DNA of 64,000 nt from an uncultured Flavobacteriaceae bacterium (lineage in GTDB: Bacteria > Bacteroidota > Bacteroidia > Flavobacteriales > Flavobacteriaceae), in assembly GCA_947497245.1 (NCBI GenBank), contig CANMFO010000003.1, forward strand, positions 310,001-374,000. The letters are read 5' to 3'. Position numbers and translations under genes: made by a program. Position 1 is the stretch's first letter. Each line of letters begins with the position of its first letter. Shown one piece after another: positions 8,951 through 20,485 of the stretch. The notes beneath the pieces are model-generated. The model was not told the origin of the DNA, ran no database searches, and saw nothing but the letters and a program-made list of their open reading frames with translations.

Positions 8951-9760
8951 ATGAATGGCAAAAAGATATTGTTCGTATCTTCAGAATTAGTGCCCTATCT
9001 TCCAGAGAACGAAGTGTCCTTAATGTCTTACGAAGCGCCAAGAATGGTCAACAGCAACGGTGGCCAGATACGGATTTTCATGCCCAGGTACGGGAACATC
9101 AATGAACGCAGACATCAGTTGCACGAGGTCATACGCCTTTCCGGTATGAATTTGGTGATCAACGATATGGATATGCCCCTGATCATTAAGGTGGCATCCA
9201 TCCCAAGGGAGCGTATTCAGGTGTATTTTATCGATAATGATGAATATTTTAAAAGAAAATCGACCTTTGCCGATGAAGAGGGGACCCTTTTTCCGGACAA
9301 TGACCAAAGGGCCATTTTCTTTGCAAAAGGGGTGGTGGAAACGGTAAAAAAATTGAACTGGAATCCCGATATTATCCATGTCCATGGTTGGATGGCGTCG
9401 CTATTGCCCCTTTACCTCAGAAAGTATTATGCGGACGAACCCTTGTTCGCGGACAGCAAAATTGTGACTTCGGTGTACAAGAAAGCCTTTGATGGGGAGC
9501 TGGATAAAGACATGATCAAAAAAATAGCCTTCGATGGCATTCAAGAGGAAAGTATCAGTAGCTTGAATGCCCCCAACTATAATAATTTGTTAAAAGTAGC
9601 GGTAGATTTTTCCGATGCGGTTATTTTAGCGGCGGAAGAGATTCCGGAAGATTTACAACAGCATATTTCCAACCTCCAAATACCAGTGTTGCCATACGTT
9701 TCGCTTCAAGAGTTTGAAGAAGCCTATGCAAATTTTTATAACACCGAAGTTTTAACATAG
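8951..9760 (+). CDS. Glycogen/starch synthase-like protein, N-terminal GT5 domain only
   Basis: 269 residues, about half a normal glycogen synthase. It keeps the GT5 catalytic-domain fold: [11 protein letters not shown] at the start, [11 protein letters not shown], and [17 protein letters not shown]. The ADP-glucose-binding KTGGL near residue 18 is replaced by ENEVSLMSY, and the whole C-terminal GT-B half that holds the donor sugar is missing. Glycogen synthesis is therefore doubtful. The gene sits between panC (divergent) and a DUF4270 gene (5 bases downstream, so probably one transcript). A regulatory or structural role is possible. Confidence 0.8.
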   Translation: MNGKKILFVSSELVPYLPENEVSLMSYEAPRMVNSNGGQIRIFMPRYGNINERRHQLHEVIRLSGMNLVINDMDMPLIIKVASIPRERIQVYFIDNDEYFKRKSTFADEEGTLFPDNDQRAIFFAKGVVETVKKLNWNPDIIHVHGWMASLLPLYLRKYYADEPLFADSKIVTSVYKKAFDGELDKDMIKKIAFDGIQEESISSLNAPNYNNLLKVAVDFSDAVILAAEEIPEDLQQHISNLQIPVLPYVSLQEFEEAYANFYNTEVLT

Positions 9761-9765
9761 CCCAA

Positions 9766-11631
9766 ATGACTTTTTTGAATAAACTAAAATCCCCTGCCTT
9801 GGCGGGCCTTTTTTTGTTAGTGGCCCTGATTTCCTGTGAAGAAGAGCTCACCTCGATCGGCGCCGGGGTTGTCGGGGGCGAGCCGTTTACCACAGACAAG
9901 GTCGAGTACCCGGTTTTTGCCTTCAATAAAAAAATTGAGGCGGTCCAGACAAATAAAATTCCCCTGTACCAGTTGGGTGTATTTGAAGATCCCATATACG
10001 GGAGGACCGAGGCACAGATCAATTCCCAGTTGGTATTGTCGGTCCCCAATCCCAGTTTTGGCCTTTTTTCACAAGCGGTGGAAGATGCCGGGGCCAGCGA
10101 CGAAAGCGCTACCACGATACAGGAAGAGGAAACGGTCAAGGAGGTTTTTCTATATATCCCTTTTTTGACGAGGACTGCCAGTCGACGGGACGCGGACAAT
10201 GATGGTGTCGACGACCTTTATGATGCCGATTCTGCCGACCCCAACAGTGATTCGGATGAGGACGGGGTATCCGATAATTTGGAAAAGATCAATGGCACGG
10301 ATCCTTTGAACAAAGATACGGACGGCGATGGGATCAATGACGACACCGATACGGAAACGGCAAGGGACATATTTGCAAAACGGGTGGATATTGACAGCAT
10401 TTACGGGGATAGGGCGGCAACCTTTGCCCTTAAGGTGCAGCGCTCGACCTTTTTTTTAAGGGACCTCGATCCGAATACCAACTTCCAGCAGGCCCAGGAA
10501 TACTATTCTTCACAGCAGTTCTCCCCCTCCTTTGTTTCCGATGTGTTCTATGATGCGGATACGCTTACGATAAGCGATTTTCAGATACTTATCCCTAAAG
10601 TGGACAATCGGGAAACTGAGGATGTCGACGAGTCGAAGGAGTTTAATGCGATAGGCCCGGGCATCCGGGTTCCCTTGGACCCCGCTTTCTTCCAAACCAA
10701 CATTTTGGACAAAGAGGGGAGCCAGGAACTGGCCAGTCAGATAAACTTTTCGGAGTTTTTTAGGGGAATCCATTTAACGGTTACACCGTCCGTTGGGAAA
10801 CAATTGCTCTTCCTATTGGATATCGCCCAGGCAAACGTAACGATTACCTACGAATACGATAAAGTAGATACAATGGGGACCATCACCGACATCTCCGATG
10901 ACGAGACCATAAAGGTACAGAAAGACTATGTCCTCAACCTATTGCAGATCCAGGGGCAGTCTGTCAACGGCAACGCGGTGAACACTTTTATCGATGAGGC
11001 CCTGCCGCCCCATATCGCCGATAGCCTGGATACGCAAAAGAACGCCTCCAGGATATATCTCAAAGGGGGAGCGGGCTCGTTTGCCCAGATCAATCTTTTT
11101 GATGAAACCAACGGAAGGGAGATTATCAATGAGATCAAAAGCCAGAACTGGATCATCAACGAGGCCAATCTGGTGTTCTATATCGATAGGGAAACCTTGG
11201 ATGCGGTCGGACCCCTATCCGTCATCGAACCGCCTCGATTATATCTTTACAATGCCGAAACGGGAGTGCCCCTCATTAATTTCAACACGGAAACCACGGT
11301 TTCCCAAGACCTGTTCGGAAGCTTTCTCAACTATGACGGGATCATTCAAAAAACAGCGGGCAAAGGGATAAAGTACAGTGTGAAAATTACCGACCACATC
11401 AATAATTTGGTCGTGAGGGATTCGACCAATGCCACGCTGGGGCTCACCCTGACCACCGATATCACCCGTTTTTCCATCCTTGATGCGATGTTGGCGAACG
11501 GGGAAGAACAGAGGATTCCCTTGATTTCGACCTTGACCCCTTTGGGGACCGTACTCTTCGGTAGCCAAGTCGGGGGTCAAAATGCGGACAAAAAACTAAA
11601 GCTCGAAATTTTTTACACCGAGGCGAACTAA
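9766..11631 (+). CDS. DUF4270 lipoprotein with a calcium-binding-type aspartate-rich insert
   Basis: 621 residues. An N-terminal hydrophobic stretch ends in ALISC (C24), a lipobox, so it is anchored in a membrane, probably the outer one. The body matches the DUF4270 family of Bacteroidota ([17 protein letters not shown] near the start), whose function is unknown. Residues about 141-200 carry runs of DxDxDG type ([27 protein letters not shown]) typical of thrombospondin type 3 calcium-binding repeats. It starts 5 bases after the GT5-like gene and precedes glmS, which has its own promoter. Confidence 0.85.
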   Translation: MTFLNKLKSPALAGLFLLVALISCEEELTSIGAGVVGGEPFTTDKVEYPVFAFNKKIEAVQTNKIPLYQLGVFEDPIYGRTEAQINSQLVLSVPNPSFGLFSQAVEDAGASDESATTIQEEETVKEVFLYIPFLTRTASRRDADNDGVDDLYDADSADPNSDSDEDGVSDNLEKINGTDPLNKDTDGDGINDDTDTETARDIFAKRVDIDSIYGDRAATFALKVQRSTFFLRDLDPNTNFQQAQEYYSSQQFSPSFVSDVFYDADTLTISDFQILIPKVDNRETEDVDESKEFNAIGPGIRVPLDPAFFQTNILDKEGSQELASQINFSEFFRGIHLTVTPSVGKQLLFLLDIAQANVTITYEYDKVDTMGTITDISDDETIKVQKDYVLNLLQIQGQSVNGNAVNTFIDEALPPHIADSLDTQKNASRIYLKGGAGSFAQINLFDETNGREIINEIKSQNWIINEANLVFYIDRETLDAVGPLSVIEPPRLYLYNAETGVPLINFNTETTVSQDLFGSFLNYDGIIQKTAGKGIKYSVKITDHINNLVVRDSTNATLGLTLTTDITRFSILDAMLANGEEQRIPLISTLTPLGTVLFGSQVGGQNADKKLKLEIFYTEAN

Positions 11632-11748
11632 GTTCTCCCACGCCATTCGGTTTTTATCGTAAATACTTGATTTGCAAGAAGGAGGGACTTTTATGCCCCC
11701 CTGACATACCACTTGTAGAAATTATACGTTCTATAACCAATAATAACC

Positions 11749-11777
11749 TTGGTTTTTGCCCGGGTCATGTACCTTTG
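11749..11777 (+). promoter_or_regulatory. Promoter of glmS
   Basis: TTG (11749-11751), 18 bases, TACCTTTG (11770-11777). The gene starts 38 bases later, so the leader is short and leaves no room for a glmS ribozyme. Confidence 0.6.
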
Positions 11778-11815
11778 GGGCAAAATCTACCAATCTAATT
11801 TTAAATTGAGCAAGT

Positions 11816-13663
11816 ATGTGTGGAATAGTGGGCTATATAGGGCATAGAGATGCCTATCCGATACTTATAAAAGGATTGCAACGACTGGAATATAGGGGCT
11901 ATGACAGCGCCGGGGTCGCTTTGTTCGACGGAAAGGACATCAATCTTTCAAAGACAAAAGGAAAAGTAGAAGATCTAAAGAACAAGACCGAGGCCAACAT
12001 ATCGACCAAAGGAAACTTGGGGATCGGGCATACGCGCTGGGCGACCCACGGCGTACCCAATGATGTGAACTCCCACCCGCATTATTCCAATTCGGGCAAT
12101 CTGGTGATCATCCACAACGGGATTATTGAAAACTATGAGTCCGTTAAGAAAGAGTTGATAAAAAGAGGATATACCTTCAGTTCGGATACGGATACCGAAG
12201 TTTTGGTGAACTTGATCGAGGAAGTGCAAAAAACCGAGGACGTTAAACTGGGACAGGCCGTACAGATTGCCTTGAACCAGGTTGTCGGGGCCTATGCAAT
12301 CGCCGTGTTCGACAGACAGAAACCGGATGAGATCGTAGTCGCCAAGCTGGGCAGTCCTTTGGCGATCGGGATCGGTGACAAGGAATTTTTTATTGCGTCC
12401 GATGCCTCCCCGTTCATTGAATTCACCAATAATGCCGTTTATCTTGAGGACGAGGAAATGGCGATCGTTCGTTTGGGCAAGGAGATCAAGCTCAGAAAAA
12501 TAAAGGATGATGCCATAGCGTATCCCAATATCCTGGAATTGCAGCTGAATTTGGAAGAGATTGAAAAGGGGGGCTACGAACATTTCATGTTAAAGGAGAT
12601 TTATGAGCAGCCCAGGGCCATTATGGATACCTATCGAGGCCGGCTTTTGGCCGATCAGGGATTGATCACCATGGCGGGCATCGACCAACATTTGGAAAAA
12701 TTCCTCAATGCGCACCGTATCATAATCGTCGCCTGTGGCACCTCATGGCATGCAGGTTTGGTGGCCGAGTATATTTTTGAGGATTTGGCGAGGATACCGG
12801 TAGAGGTGGAGTACGCTTCGGAGTTCAGGTACAGAAACCCGGTAATTACGGACAAGGATATACTTATTGCCATATCACAGTCGGGGGAAACAGCCGATAC
12901 CCTTGCGGCCATTAAACTGGCCAAGGAAAAAGGGGCTTTCGTATTCGGTGTCTGTAATGTCGTGGGATCGTCCATCGCTCGAGTGACCGATGCCGGCGCG
13001 TATACCCATGCCGGACCGGAGATCGGGGTGGCCTCTACCAAGGCGTTTACCACACAGATTACCATATTAACACTGATCGCCTTAAAATTGGCCAAGGAAA
13101 AAGGGGAGTTTTCGTCTTCCAAGTTCCACGAGTTCCTAACAGAGTTGGAGACCATTCCCGCCAAGGTTGAAAAGGCCCTGGAGTCGAACCCGTTGATCGA
13201 GATCATTGCGGATGTCTATAAAGATTCTCCCAATTGCCTGTATTTGGGGCGCGGATACAATTTCCCCGTTGCCCTGGAGGGCGCCCTTAAATTAAAGGAG
13301 ATCAGCTACATACATGCCGAAGGATATCCGGCCGCCGAAATGAAGCATGGCCCGATTGCCCTTATCGATGAACAGATGCCGGTAATTGTGATCGCCACCA
13401 AAAAGGGGCATTACGAAAAGGTAGTCAGCAACATCCAAGAGATAAAGTCGAGAAAAGGAAAGATAATCGCGGTCGTGACCGAAGGGGACGAACAGGTCAG
13501 GGAACTGGCCGACCATGTGGTCGAGGTGCCCGAGACCTTGGAGACCCTTAGCCCATTGTTAACCACGATTCCCTTACAATTGTTGTCGTATCATATTGCG
13601 GTAATGCGTGGTTGCAATGTAGACCAACCCCGTAACCTGGCCAAGTCGGTTACCGTGGAATAA
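11816..13663 (+). CDS. glmS: Glutamine-fructose-6-phosphate aminotransferase (isomerizing)
   Basis: 615 residues. Makes glucosamine-6-phosphate, the entry to peptidoglycan and lipid A sugars. M1 is followed by the catalytic C2 (MCGIVGYIG). The glutaminase domain shows GHTRWATHG; the two SIS domains show ACGTSWHAG and ISQSGETADT; the protein ends DQPRNLAKSVTVE, the standard C-terminus. It has its own promoter and a strong terminator, so it is monocistronic. Confidence 0.98.
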   Translation: MCGIVGYIGHRDAYPILIKGLQRLEYRGYDSAGVALFDGKDINLSKTKGKVEDLKNKTEANISTKGNLGIGHTRWATHGVPNDVNSHPHYSNSGNLVIIHNGIIENYESVKKELIKRGYTFSSDTDTEVLVNLIEEVQKTEDVKLGQAVQIALNQVVGAYAIAVFDRQKPDEIVVAKLGSPLAIGIGDKEFFIASDASPFIEFTNNAVYLEDEEMAIVRLGKEIKLRKIKDDAIAYPNILELQLNLEEIEKGGYEHFMLKEIYEQPRAIMDTYRGRLLADQGLITMAGIDQHLEKFLNAHRIIIVACGTSWHAGLVAEYIFEDLARIPVEVEYASEFRYRNPVITDKDILIAISQSGETADTLAAIKLAKEKGAFVFGVCNVVGSSIARVTDAGAYTHAGPEIGVASTKAFTTQITILTLIALKLAKEKGEFSSSKFHEFLTELETIPAKVEKALESNPLIEIIADVYKDSPNCLYLGRGYNFPVALEGALKLKEISYIHAEGYPAAEMKHGPIALIDEQMPVIVIATKKGHYEKVVSNIQEIKSRKGKIIAVVTEGDEQVRELADHVVEVPETLETLSPLLTTIPLQLLSYHIAVMRGCNVDQPRNLAKSVTVE

Positions 13664-13687
13664 ACAGGAAACCATTATATTTTATAG

Positions 13688-13716
13688 GGTCGTGAAGGAT
13701 TTCACGACCTTTTTTT
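13688..13716 (+). terminator. Rho-independent terminator after glmS
   Basis: Nine-base perfect stem GGTCGTGAA/TTCACGACC around a four-base loop, followed by seven Ts. It begins 25 bases after the glmS stop. Confidence 0.9.
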
Positions 13717-13863
13717 GTGCCTTTTCGAATCCTTCATTTGGAACCCCTCGCTTTTATGGGCAATTTACTATGCACGCATAATTTTTTTCCATTTTATGAC
13801 CATCCATTTGAAAAAATCGGTATCTTGCCGGTAACTTAATAACTAACTTAAATATTCACTGGA

Positions 13864-16647
13864 ATGAGAACAATTCTCTTTTTGTCGCTTCTTCTGTTGG
13901 GATCCTTTGGTTTTTCGCAAACGACCATTAATGGTAAAGTGACCGATCAGAACAATGAACCCGTGCCAGGAGCCAACGTGGTCATTGTTGGCAAGGCAAT
14001 AGGAACTGTTACCGATTTCGATGGCAACTTTGTCCTGGAAACTGCCGAGGTACCCCCCTTTCAACTGAGGATCACTAGTCTGGGATATTCTGAGGCAACC
14101 GCGGAGGTCACCTCCAATACTGAGACCCTTTCCATTTCACTTGCTGAGACACAGACCTTTTTGGACGAGGTTGTGATTTCTGCCTCAAGAACTCCCGAAC
14201 GTATCTTCGAATCACCTGTTTCCGTGGAGCGCTTTGGCCTTAAGGAAATCAAAAGCACCACCTCGGAATCGTTCTATGGCGGACTTCAGAATTTGAAGGG
14301 AGTGGACATCAATACCAACAGCCTTACCTTCCAATCGATCAACACCCGCGGTTTTGCCACTTTCGCCAATACGCGGTTTATGCAGTTGGTTGATGGGATG
14401 GACAACTCCGCACCGGGCCTCAACTTCGTTTTGGGGAATTTAGTAGGGATGTCCGAACTGGAAGTGAGCAGCGTGGAGATTCTGCCGGGAGCATCTTCGG
14501 CACTGTACGGTGCGGGCGCCTTCAACGGAATTCTGTTCATGACCAGCAAAAACCCGTTCGATTACCAGGGCATAAGTGCCTATTTTAAAACGGGGATTAC
14601 TTCCCAGGAAGCGGCCGGTAACAACAACTATTACGATTTTGGAATACGCGCGGCCCACGCTTTTAGCGAGAAGTTTGCCATAAAGGCCAACTTCTCCTAT
14701 ATGCAGGGAGAAGATTGGCATGCGGTCAACAATGTAGACCTGCTCAACCCTGGGCGTACCCGTACCGACCCTGCCTTCGATGGTTTGAACATATATGGGG
14801 ATGAGGTGAGCACCATGCTTAATTTCGATGCTGCGGGCGGATTGCCGTCGGGGACCGTAGGTTCCGCATTGGTGAGCCGAACAGGGTACAATGAAAGCGA
14901 CCTTACCAATTACGACGCACAAAGTGTAAAGTTCGATGGGGCCATCCATTACCGTCCCTTTGCCGACGATTTTGAGATTGTGTACAACGGTCGTGTCGGT
15001 CGGGGGAACACCATCTATCAAGGGGCCAACCGGTATTCGATCAAAAATTTCATAATGCAGCAACACAAGCTCGAACTACGGAACGACAACTTCTTTCTGA
15101 GAGGCTATATCACCACGGAAAATTCCGGGGATTCCTATGACATGCGTTTTGCTGCCATCAATATCAATAGACAATGGAAAAGGGATGCTCCGAATCCTGC
15201 CGACCCAAGTGAACCCTCTTGGTTCGGAGACTATGCGCGTACGTTCATTGGGGCGAAACTGGGAGTGGGGACCGGAGTGATGGCCGATGATGCCACGGCG
15301 CATGCCGCGGCAAGGGCGGCCGCTGATGCCGGGCGATTGGTGCCCGGGACCCCGGCCTTTGACGCGGCGTTCAATTCGGTCATAGCGGATGGCGATCTGA
15401 CCAAAGGTGCGAAGTTCATCGACAATACCAAATTGCGCCATGTGGATGCCAATTATAACTTCAGCCATCTTTTGGGAGACAAGGTCGATTTCCAGGTGGG
15501 GGGATCTTTTAGGGAGTATGTCCTGAACTCCAATGGAACGATCTTTACCGATATCGATGGTGCCATTACCTATGGGGAATACGGAGCGTACGCCCAGGTC
15601 CAGGGCAAAGTTATGGACGAAAGACTTAAATATACCGTCTCCGGCCGTTACGACAAAAATGAGTTTTTCGAAGGGTTTTTCTCCCCTAGGGGATCCCTGG
15701 TCTATACCTTGGGAGATAAAAGAAATCACAATGTTCGGGTTTCCGTCCAGCAAGGTTTTAGGAACCCTACCACCCAGGACCTTTTTATCGGCCTTGATAC
15801 GGGCAGGGCGATTTTGGTGGGCTCCGCACCGAACAACCTGGATAAAGATGTTAGGACGTTTCCAGTGAGCCAGCGCGGAACCGAAATATCCGGATTGCAA
15901 ACAGCGACCATAGTAGGACGGGCAGCCTATGAAAACGCCTTTTCCTTTACCGAATTCGATGAAAATAAAAACAAGGTGGTGGTGTCGACAGAAATTGTCA
16001 AACCCGAAGAGATCACGGCCTTTGAGGCGGGTTATCGCGCCCAGATTGGAAAAATGGCCATAGATATCAGCGGCTATTTCAACAGGTACAAGAACTTTAT
16101 TTCCAATTCCGATGTGGTGGTCCCGCTCTATGGAAATACGCAATCGAATCTAGCACTGGCGGAAGATGCCCTGGACAATGGCGATTTTAAGCGGTACCAG
16201 ACCTATACCAATGCCGATGTCGATATCAATTCCTATGGGGTTACAGCGGGTGTGGATGCCAAAGTTTTCGGCAACTTTGATATAGGTACCAACTATACCT
16301 ATTCGGAGATTGATTTTAACCAAGCCGCTTTTCCAGATTTTAGGACCAGCTTCAACACGCCAAAGCACAAGGTAAAGGCCTCCTTTGGAAACACGGAACT
16401 ATTTAAGAATTTTGGGTTCAATATCAACTACCGGTGGAGTGATTCGTATTTCTGGCAGAATACCTTCGCGGATGGTCCCGTACCTTCTTTCAGTGTACTG
16501 GACGCACAGATCAACTATTCGGCTCCCGGAATCAAATCGGTCTTTAAACTCGGGGGATCCAATATTCTGAACGAAGAGTATTTTACGGCCGTGGGTACCG
16601 GCCTTATAGGATCGATCTATTATATATCCTGGACGATAAACCCATAG
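13864..16647 (+). CDS. TonB-dependent receptor with N-terminal carboxypeptidase-regulatory-like domain
   Basis: 927 residues, outer-membrane active transporter. A signal peptide ends about residue 18 (GSFGFSQ). Residues 22-105 are a CarboxypepD_reg-like domain (INGKVTDQNNEPVPGANVVI). The plug follows (VVISASRTPERIFESPVSVE, then LPGASSALYGAGAFNGI), then the beta barrel, ending in YISWTINP. No SusD partner is adjacent, so it is probably not a glycan-type SusC. The substrate is unknown. It stands alone between terminators at 13688 and 16672. Confidence 0.93.
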   Translation: MRTILFLSLLLLGSFGFSQTTINGKVTDQNNEPVPGANVVIVGKAIGTVTDFDGNFVLETAEVPPFQLRITSLGYSEATAEVTSNTETLSISLAETQTFLDEVVISASRTPERIFESPVSVERFGLKEIKSTTSESFYGGLQNLKGVDINTNSLTFQSINTRGFATFANTRFMQLVDGMDNSAPGLNFVLGNLVGMSELEVSSVEILPGASSALYGAGAFNGILFMTSKNPFDYQGISAYFKTGITSQEAAGNNNYYDFGIRAAHAFSEKFAIKANFSYMQGEDWHAVNNVDLLNPGRTRTDPAFDGLNIYGDEVSTMLNFDAAGGLPSGTVGSALVSRTGYNESDLTNYDAQSVKFDGAIHYRPFADDFEIVYNGRVGRGNTIYQGANRYSIKNFIMQQHKLELRNDNFFLRGYITTENSGDSYDMRFAAININRQWKRDAPNPADPSEPSWFGDYARTFIGAKLGVGTGVMADDATAHAAARAAADAGRLVPGTPAFDAAFNSVIADGDLTKGAKFIDNTKLRHVDANYNFSHLLGDKVDFQVGGSFREYVLNSNGTIFTDIDGAITYGEYGAYAQVQGKVMDERLKYTVSGRYDKNEFFEGFFSPRGSLVYTLGDKRNHNVRVSVQQGFRNPTTQDLFIGLDTGRAILVGSAPNNLDKDVRTFPVSQRGTEISGLQTATIVGRAAYENAFSFTEFDENKNKVVVSTEIVKPEEITAFEAGYRAQIGKMAIDISGYFNRYKNFISNSDVVVPLYGNTQSNLALAEDALDNGDFKRYQTYTNADVDINSYGVTAGVDAKVFGNFDIGTNYTYSEIDFNQAAFPDFRTSFNTPKHKVKASFGNTELFKNFGFNINYRWSDSYFWQNTFADGPVPSFSVLDAQINYSAPGIKSVFKLGGSNILNEEYFTAVGTGLIGSIYYISWTINP

Positions 16648-16671
16648 AAATTATAGCTTTTTCAAATATAC

Positions 16672-16698
16672 GGGCGACTGTTATGGTCGCCCTTTTTT
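16672..16698 (+). terminator. Rho-independent terminator after the TonB receptor
   Basis: Stem GGGCGAC/GTCGCCC with a seven-base loop and six Ts. Confidence 0.88.
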
Positions 16699-16746
16699 CT
16701 TTTAAAAAAAGCCTTGAAAACCATTTTCATTTAAAATGTAAAATCC

Positions 16747-16754
16747 TATCTTTG
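16747..16754 (+). promoter_or_regulatory. -7 box of the atpD-atpC promoter
   Basis: TATCTTTG followed by CAG, the typical form for well-expressed flavobacterial genes. No TTG lies 17-23 bases upstream; only a T-rich stretch is there. The atpD start is 74 bases downstream. Confidence 0.5.
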
Positions 16755-16824
16755 CAGCCGGAAAAACAAGGGTATTGCGAGCCTGTTTTTCGCAATCTCA
16801 TAATCCTAATAATTAAACACATAA

Positions 16825-18336
<1,512 letters not shown>

Positions 18337-18411
18337 CCAGTGGAAAGTGGACCGCAAACGGTCGATAATTGCCGCCGAACGCGGTTTGTTGAATACGGAA
18401 TACCGATAAAT

Positions 18412-18690
18412 ATGCATTTAGAAATCGTATCACCTGAAGCTACCTTATTTGCCGGGGAAGTAACTTCCGTTACCGTACCGGGCATCAACGGGGAATTCCA
18501 AATGTTGCGGGATCACGCACCCATTGTATCCCTTCTGCAGGCCGGAAAGGTCAGAATCGATGGCAAGGTTACGCTTGAAGAGGTCCATGAGGACAAATTT
18601 TCGAAAGATCCGGACGGAAAGACCGTGCTCTCCATTGTCAGTGGAACGGTCGAGATGAAAGATAATAAGATAATCGTGCTGGCGGATTGA
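18412..18690 (+). CDS. atpC: F1F0 ATP synthase subunit epsilon, short form
   Basis: 92 residues from the ATG at 18412, which gives the standard start MHLEIVSPEATLFAGEV; the earlier in-frame start (18340) adds unrelated sequence. Only the N-terminal beta-sandwich domain is present (VPGINGEFQMLRDHAP motif). The C-terminal helical pair that inhibits ATP hydrolysis in other bacteria is missing. It lies 75 bases after atpD and is followed by a terminator. Confidence 0.93.
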   Translation: MHLEIVSPEATLFAGEVTSVTVPGINGEFQMLRDHAPIVSLLQAGKVRIDGKVTLEEVHEDKFSKDPDGKTVLSIVSGTVEMKDNKIIVLAD

Positions 18691-18712
18691 TTCCAAAGAA
18701 GAACGGTAATGG

Positions 18713-18745
18713 GATGCCCGTCTGAAAAGATGGGCATCTTTATTT
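18713..18745 (+). terminator. Terminator after atpC
   Basis: Eleven-pair stem GATGCCCGTCT/AGATGGGCATC (one G-T wobble) with a GAAA loop, then a T-rich run. It overlaps the stop codon of the convergent acetyltransferase gene. Confidence 0.85.
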
Positions 18746-19282
18746 TGCCCCGGACCAATCCCAATAGATCAATTCCCAGGACGTGCCTTTTGCGACCCGG
18801 GTATTCAGGATTTCAAAACCCGCACTTCGATGTGCGGCGAGTGAACGCTGGTTGGTTGTCGCAACTTCGGTGACCAAACCATCGAACTCCCGGTGAAATA
18901 CTTCTTTGTAGAAGGAGTACATTCCTTTGAACACCCCCATTTTGCGATAGTCCCTGTCGATGCAAATCTGCCCCATGGCCAGATAGTTGCTGTTGGGAAG
19001 CAAACGGTCCGCCGCCTCGAACATGGGTGTCAATTCCGGAATTTCGTTTCGAAAGGAAGGGAGCATTACAAGGGCATAGCCGACTATCCCCTGACTTGTG
19101 TAGGCTATGATATGAGGGGAGGCCGAATTCATTTTTTCGAGAATGTCAAAGGTGTGGCCGACCGTTATAAATCCCTCTTTCTTAATTTCCCCGGCCGACA
19201 GGACTTTGGCCATGTTCCTGCTCTGCAGGTCAAGGATCTGCTCGAGTTCAGAGGTTCGGGAAACCCTTTTATACGCAATCAT
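18740..19282 (-). CDS. GNAT-family N-acetyltransferase
   Basis: 180 residues. GNAT enzymes move an acetyl group from acetyl-CoA to an amine. The core is visible: IVGYALVML (beta 4), the GQICIDRDYRKMGVFKGMY acetyl-CoA loop with a variant of the Q/RxxGxG/A signature, and NQRSLAAHRSAGFEI near the C-terminus. Substrate unknown. Convergent with atpC and divergent from bioF, from which it is separated by 36 bases. Confidence 0.85.
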   Translation of the reverse strand: MIAYKRVSRTSELEQILDLQSRNMAKVLSAGEIKKEGFITVGHTFDILEKMNSASPHIIAYTSQGIVGYALVMLPSFRNEIPELTPMFEAADRLLPNSNYLAMGQICIDRDYRKMGVFKGMYSFYKEVFHREFDGLVTEVATTNQRSLAAHRSAGFEILNTRVAKGTSWELIYWDWSGAK

Positions 19283-19306
19283 GCGGCGATGTTTCGATAA
19301 AGATAG

Positions 19307-19314
19307 TAAATTTG
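19307..19314 (+). promoter_or_regulatory. Possible -7 box of bioF
   Basis: TAAATTTG only four bases ahead of the bioF ATG; if used, the bioF mRNA would have almost no leader. No -33 TTG found. Confidence 0.35.
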
Positions 19315-19318
19315 GGAT

Positions 19319-20485
19319 ATGCCCGAATTGCCGAAAAAACTGCTAGATAAATTGTCCCGGAGGGCGGATGGTAAAATGCTGCGCGATCTTCCCACATCGG
19401 AGGATCTGATCGATTTTTCCTCCAACGATTATTTGGGCTTTTCGCAAAATGCGGATATTTTTCAGGGGGCCGTTGCCATTCTGGAGAAAAGAAAATTGGA
19501 GGTAAACGGGGCCACGGGTTCCCGCTTGCTTTCCGGGAACCACCTGCTCTATAAGGAATTGGAAACAATGCTTGCAACGTTCCACCAGGTGGAATCGGCA
19601 CTGGTCTTCAATTCAGGCTACGATGCCAATCTTGGATTTTTTAGCTGTGTCCCCCAAAGGGACGATGTAGTCTTTTATGATGAATTGATCCACGCCAGCA
19701 TTCGGGATGGTATAAAGATGAGTGGCGCGAAAAGTCGCAAATTCAGGCACAACGATATCGAGGATGTGATTCAAAAATGTCGGGTTGAACGGGAGCGGAG
19801 CCCTTTGGATACGATAATCTATATCGTGACGGAGTCTGTCTTTTCCATGGACGGTGATTCCCCGGATTTGATCGCCTTGACCAAATTCTGTGGAGCGAAC
19901 GGGCATCGTTTGATAGTTGACGAGGCCCACGCCTTGGGAATCTTTGGAAAAAAGGGCCAGGGCTTGGTGCAGCAACTGGATTTGGAGAACAGCGTCTTTG
20001 CACGGATCGTCACCTTTGGAAAGGCAATAGGCTGCCATGGTGCGGCCGTTCTGGGAAATGGCGACCTGAAGGCGTACCTAGTGAATTTTGCGCGGAGTTT
20101 TGTCTATACCACGGGCCTCCCCCCGCACACCATCGCAACCATATTGGCCGCATATGAATACATGTTGGGCGAACGGATGGATGCCCGACAGAAACTGTTT
20201 GGGGGCATTTCCTTTTTCAACGATCAAATGGAAAGCCTGGGCTTGAAACACCTTTTTGTTCCGAGCCGTTCCGCGGTCCATTGCTGTATTGTTCCCGGAA
20301 ATGAAAAAGTGAAGTATTTAGCGGGCAGCTTTCGGGAAAAGGGTTTTGATGTAAGGCCCATAGTATCTCCCACCGTACCCATGGGGCGTGAAAGATTGCG
20401 GTTCTGCCTCCACGCCTTTAACGACAAAGCCCAGATTTCAGAGGTGCTGTCCCATTTGTCAATCCATATCACTACCTATGGATGA
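19319..20485 (+). CDS. bioF: 8-amino-7-oxononanoate synthase
   Basis: 388 residues. PLP enzyme that condenses pimeloyl thioester with alanine, the first ring-forming step of biotin synthesis. Seen: the alpha-oxoamine synthase family start (SSNDYLGFS), GATGSRLLSGNH, VDEAHALGIFG, and the PLP-lysine region VTFGKAIGCHGA. First gene of the biotin cluster. It overlaps the next gene by 8 bases. Confidence 0.95.
   Translation: MPELPKKLLDKLSRRADGKMLRDLPTSEDLIDFSSNDYLGFSQNADIFQGAVAILEKRKLEVNGATGSRLLSGNHLLYKELETMLATFHQVESALVFNSGYDANLGFFSCVPQRDDVVFYDELIHASIRDGIKMSGAKSRKFRHNDIEDVIQKCRVERERSPLDTIIYIVTESVFSMDGDSPDLIALTKFCGANGHRLIVDEAHALGIFGKKGQGLVQQLDLENSVFARIVTFGKAIGCHGAAVLGNGDLKAYLVNFARSFVYTTGLPPHTIATILAAYEYMLGERMDARQKLFGGISFFNDQMESLGLKHLFVPSRSAVHCCIVPGNEKVKYLAGSFREKGFDVRPIVSPTVPMGRERLRFCLHAFNDKAQISEVLSHLSIHITTYG

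Noticed and set aside
11632-11815. Possible glmS ribozyme upstream of glmS
   Set aside because: The promoter lies at 11749-11777, leaving a leader of about 30 bases, and no ribozyme core is seen.
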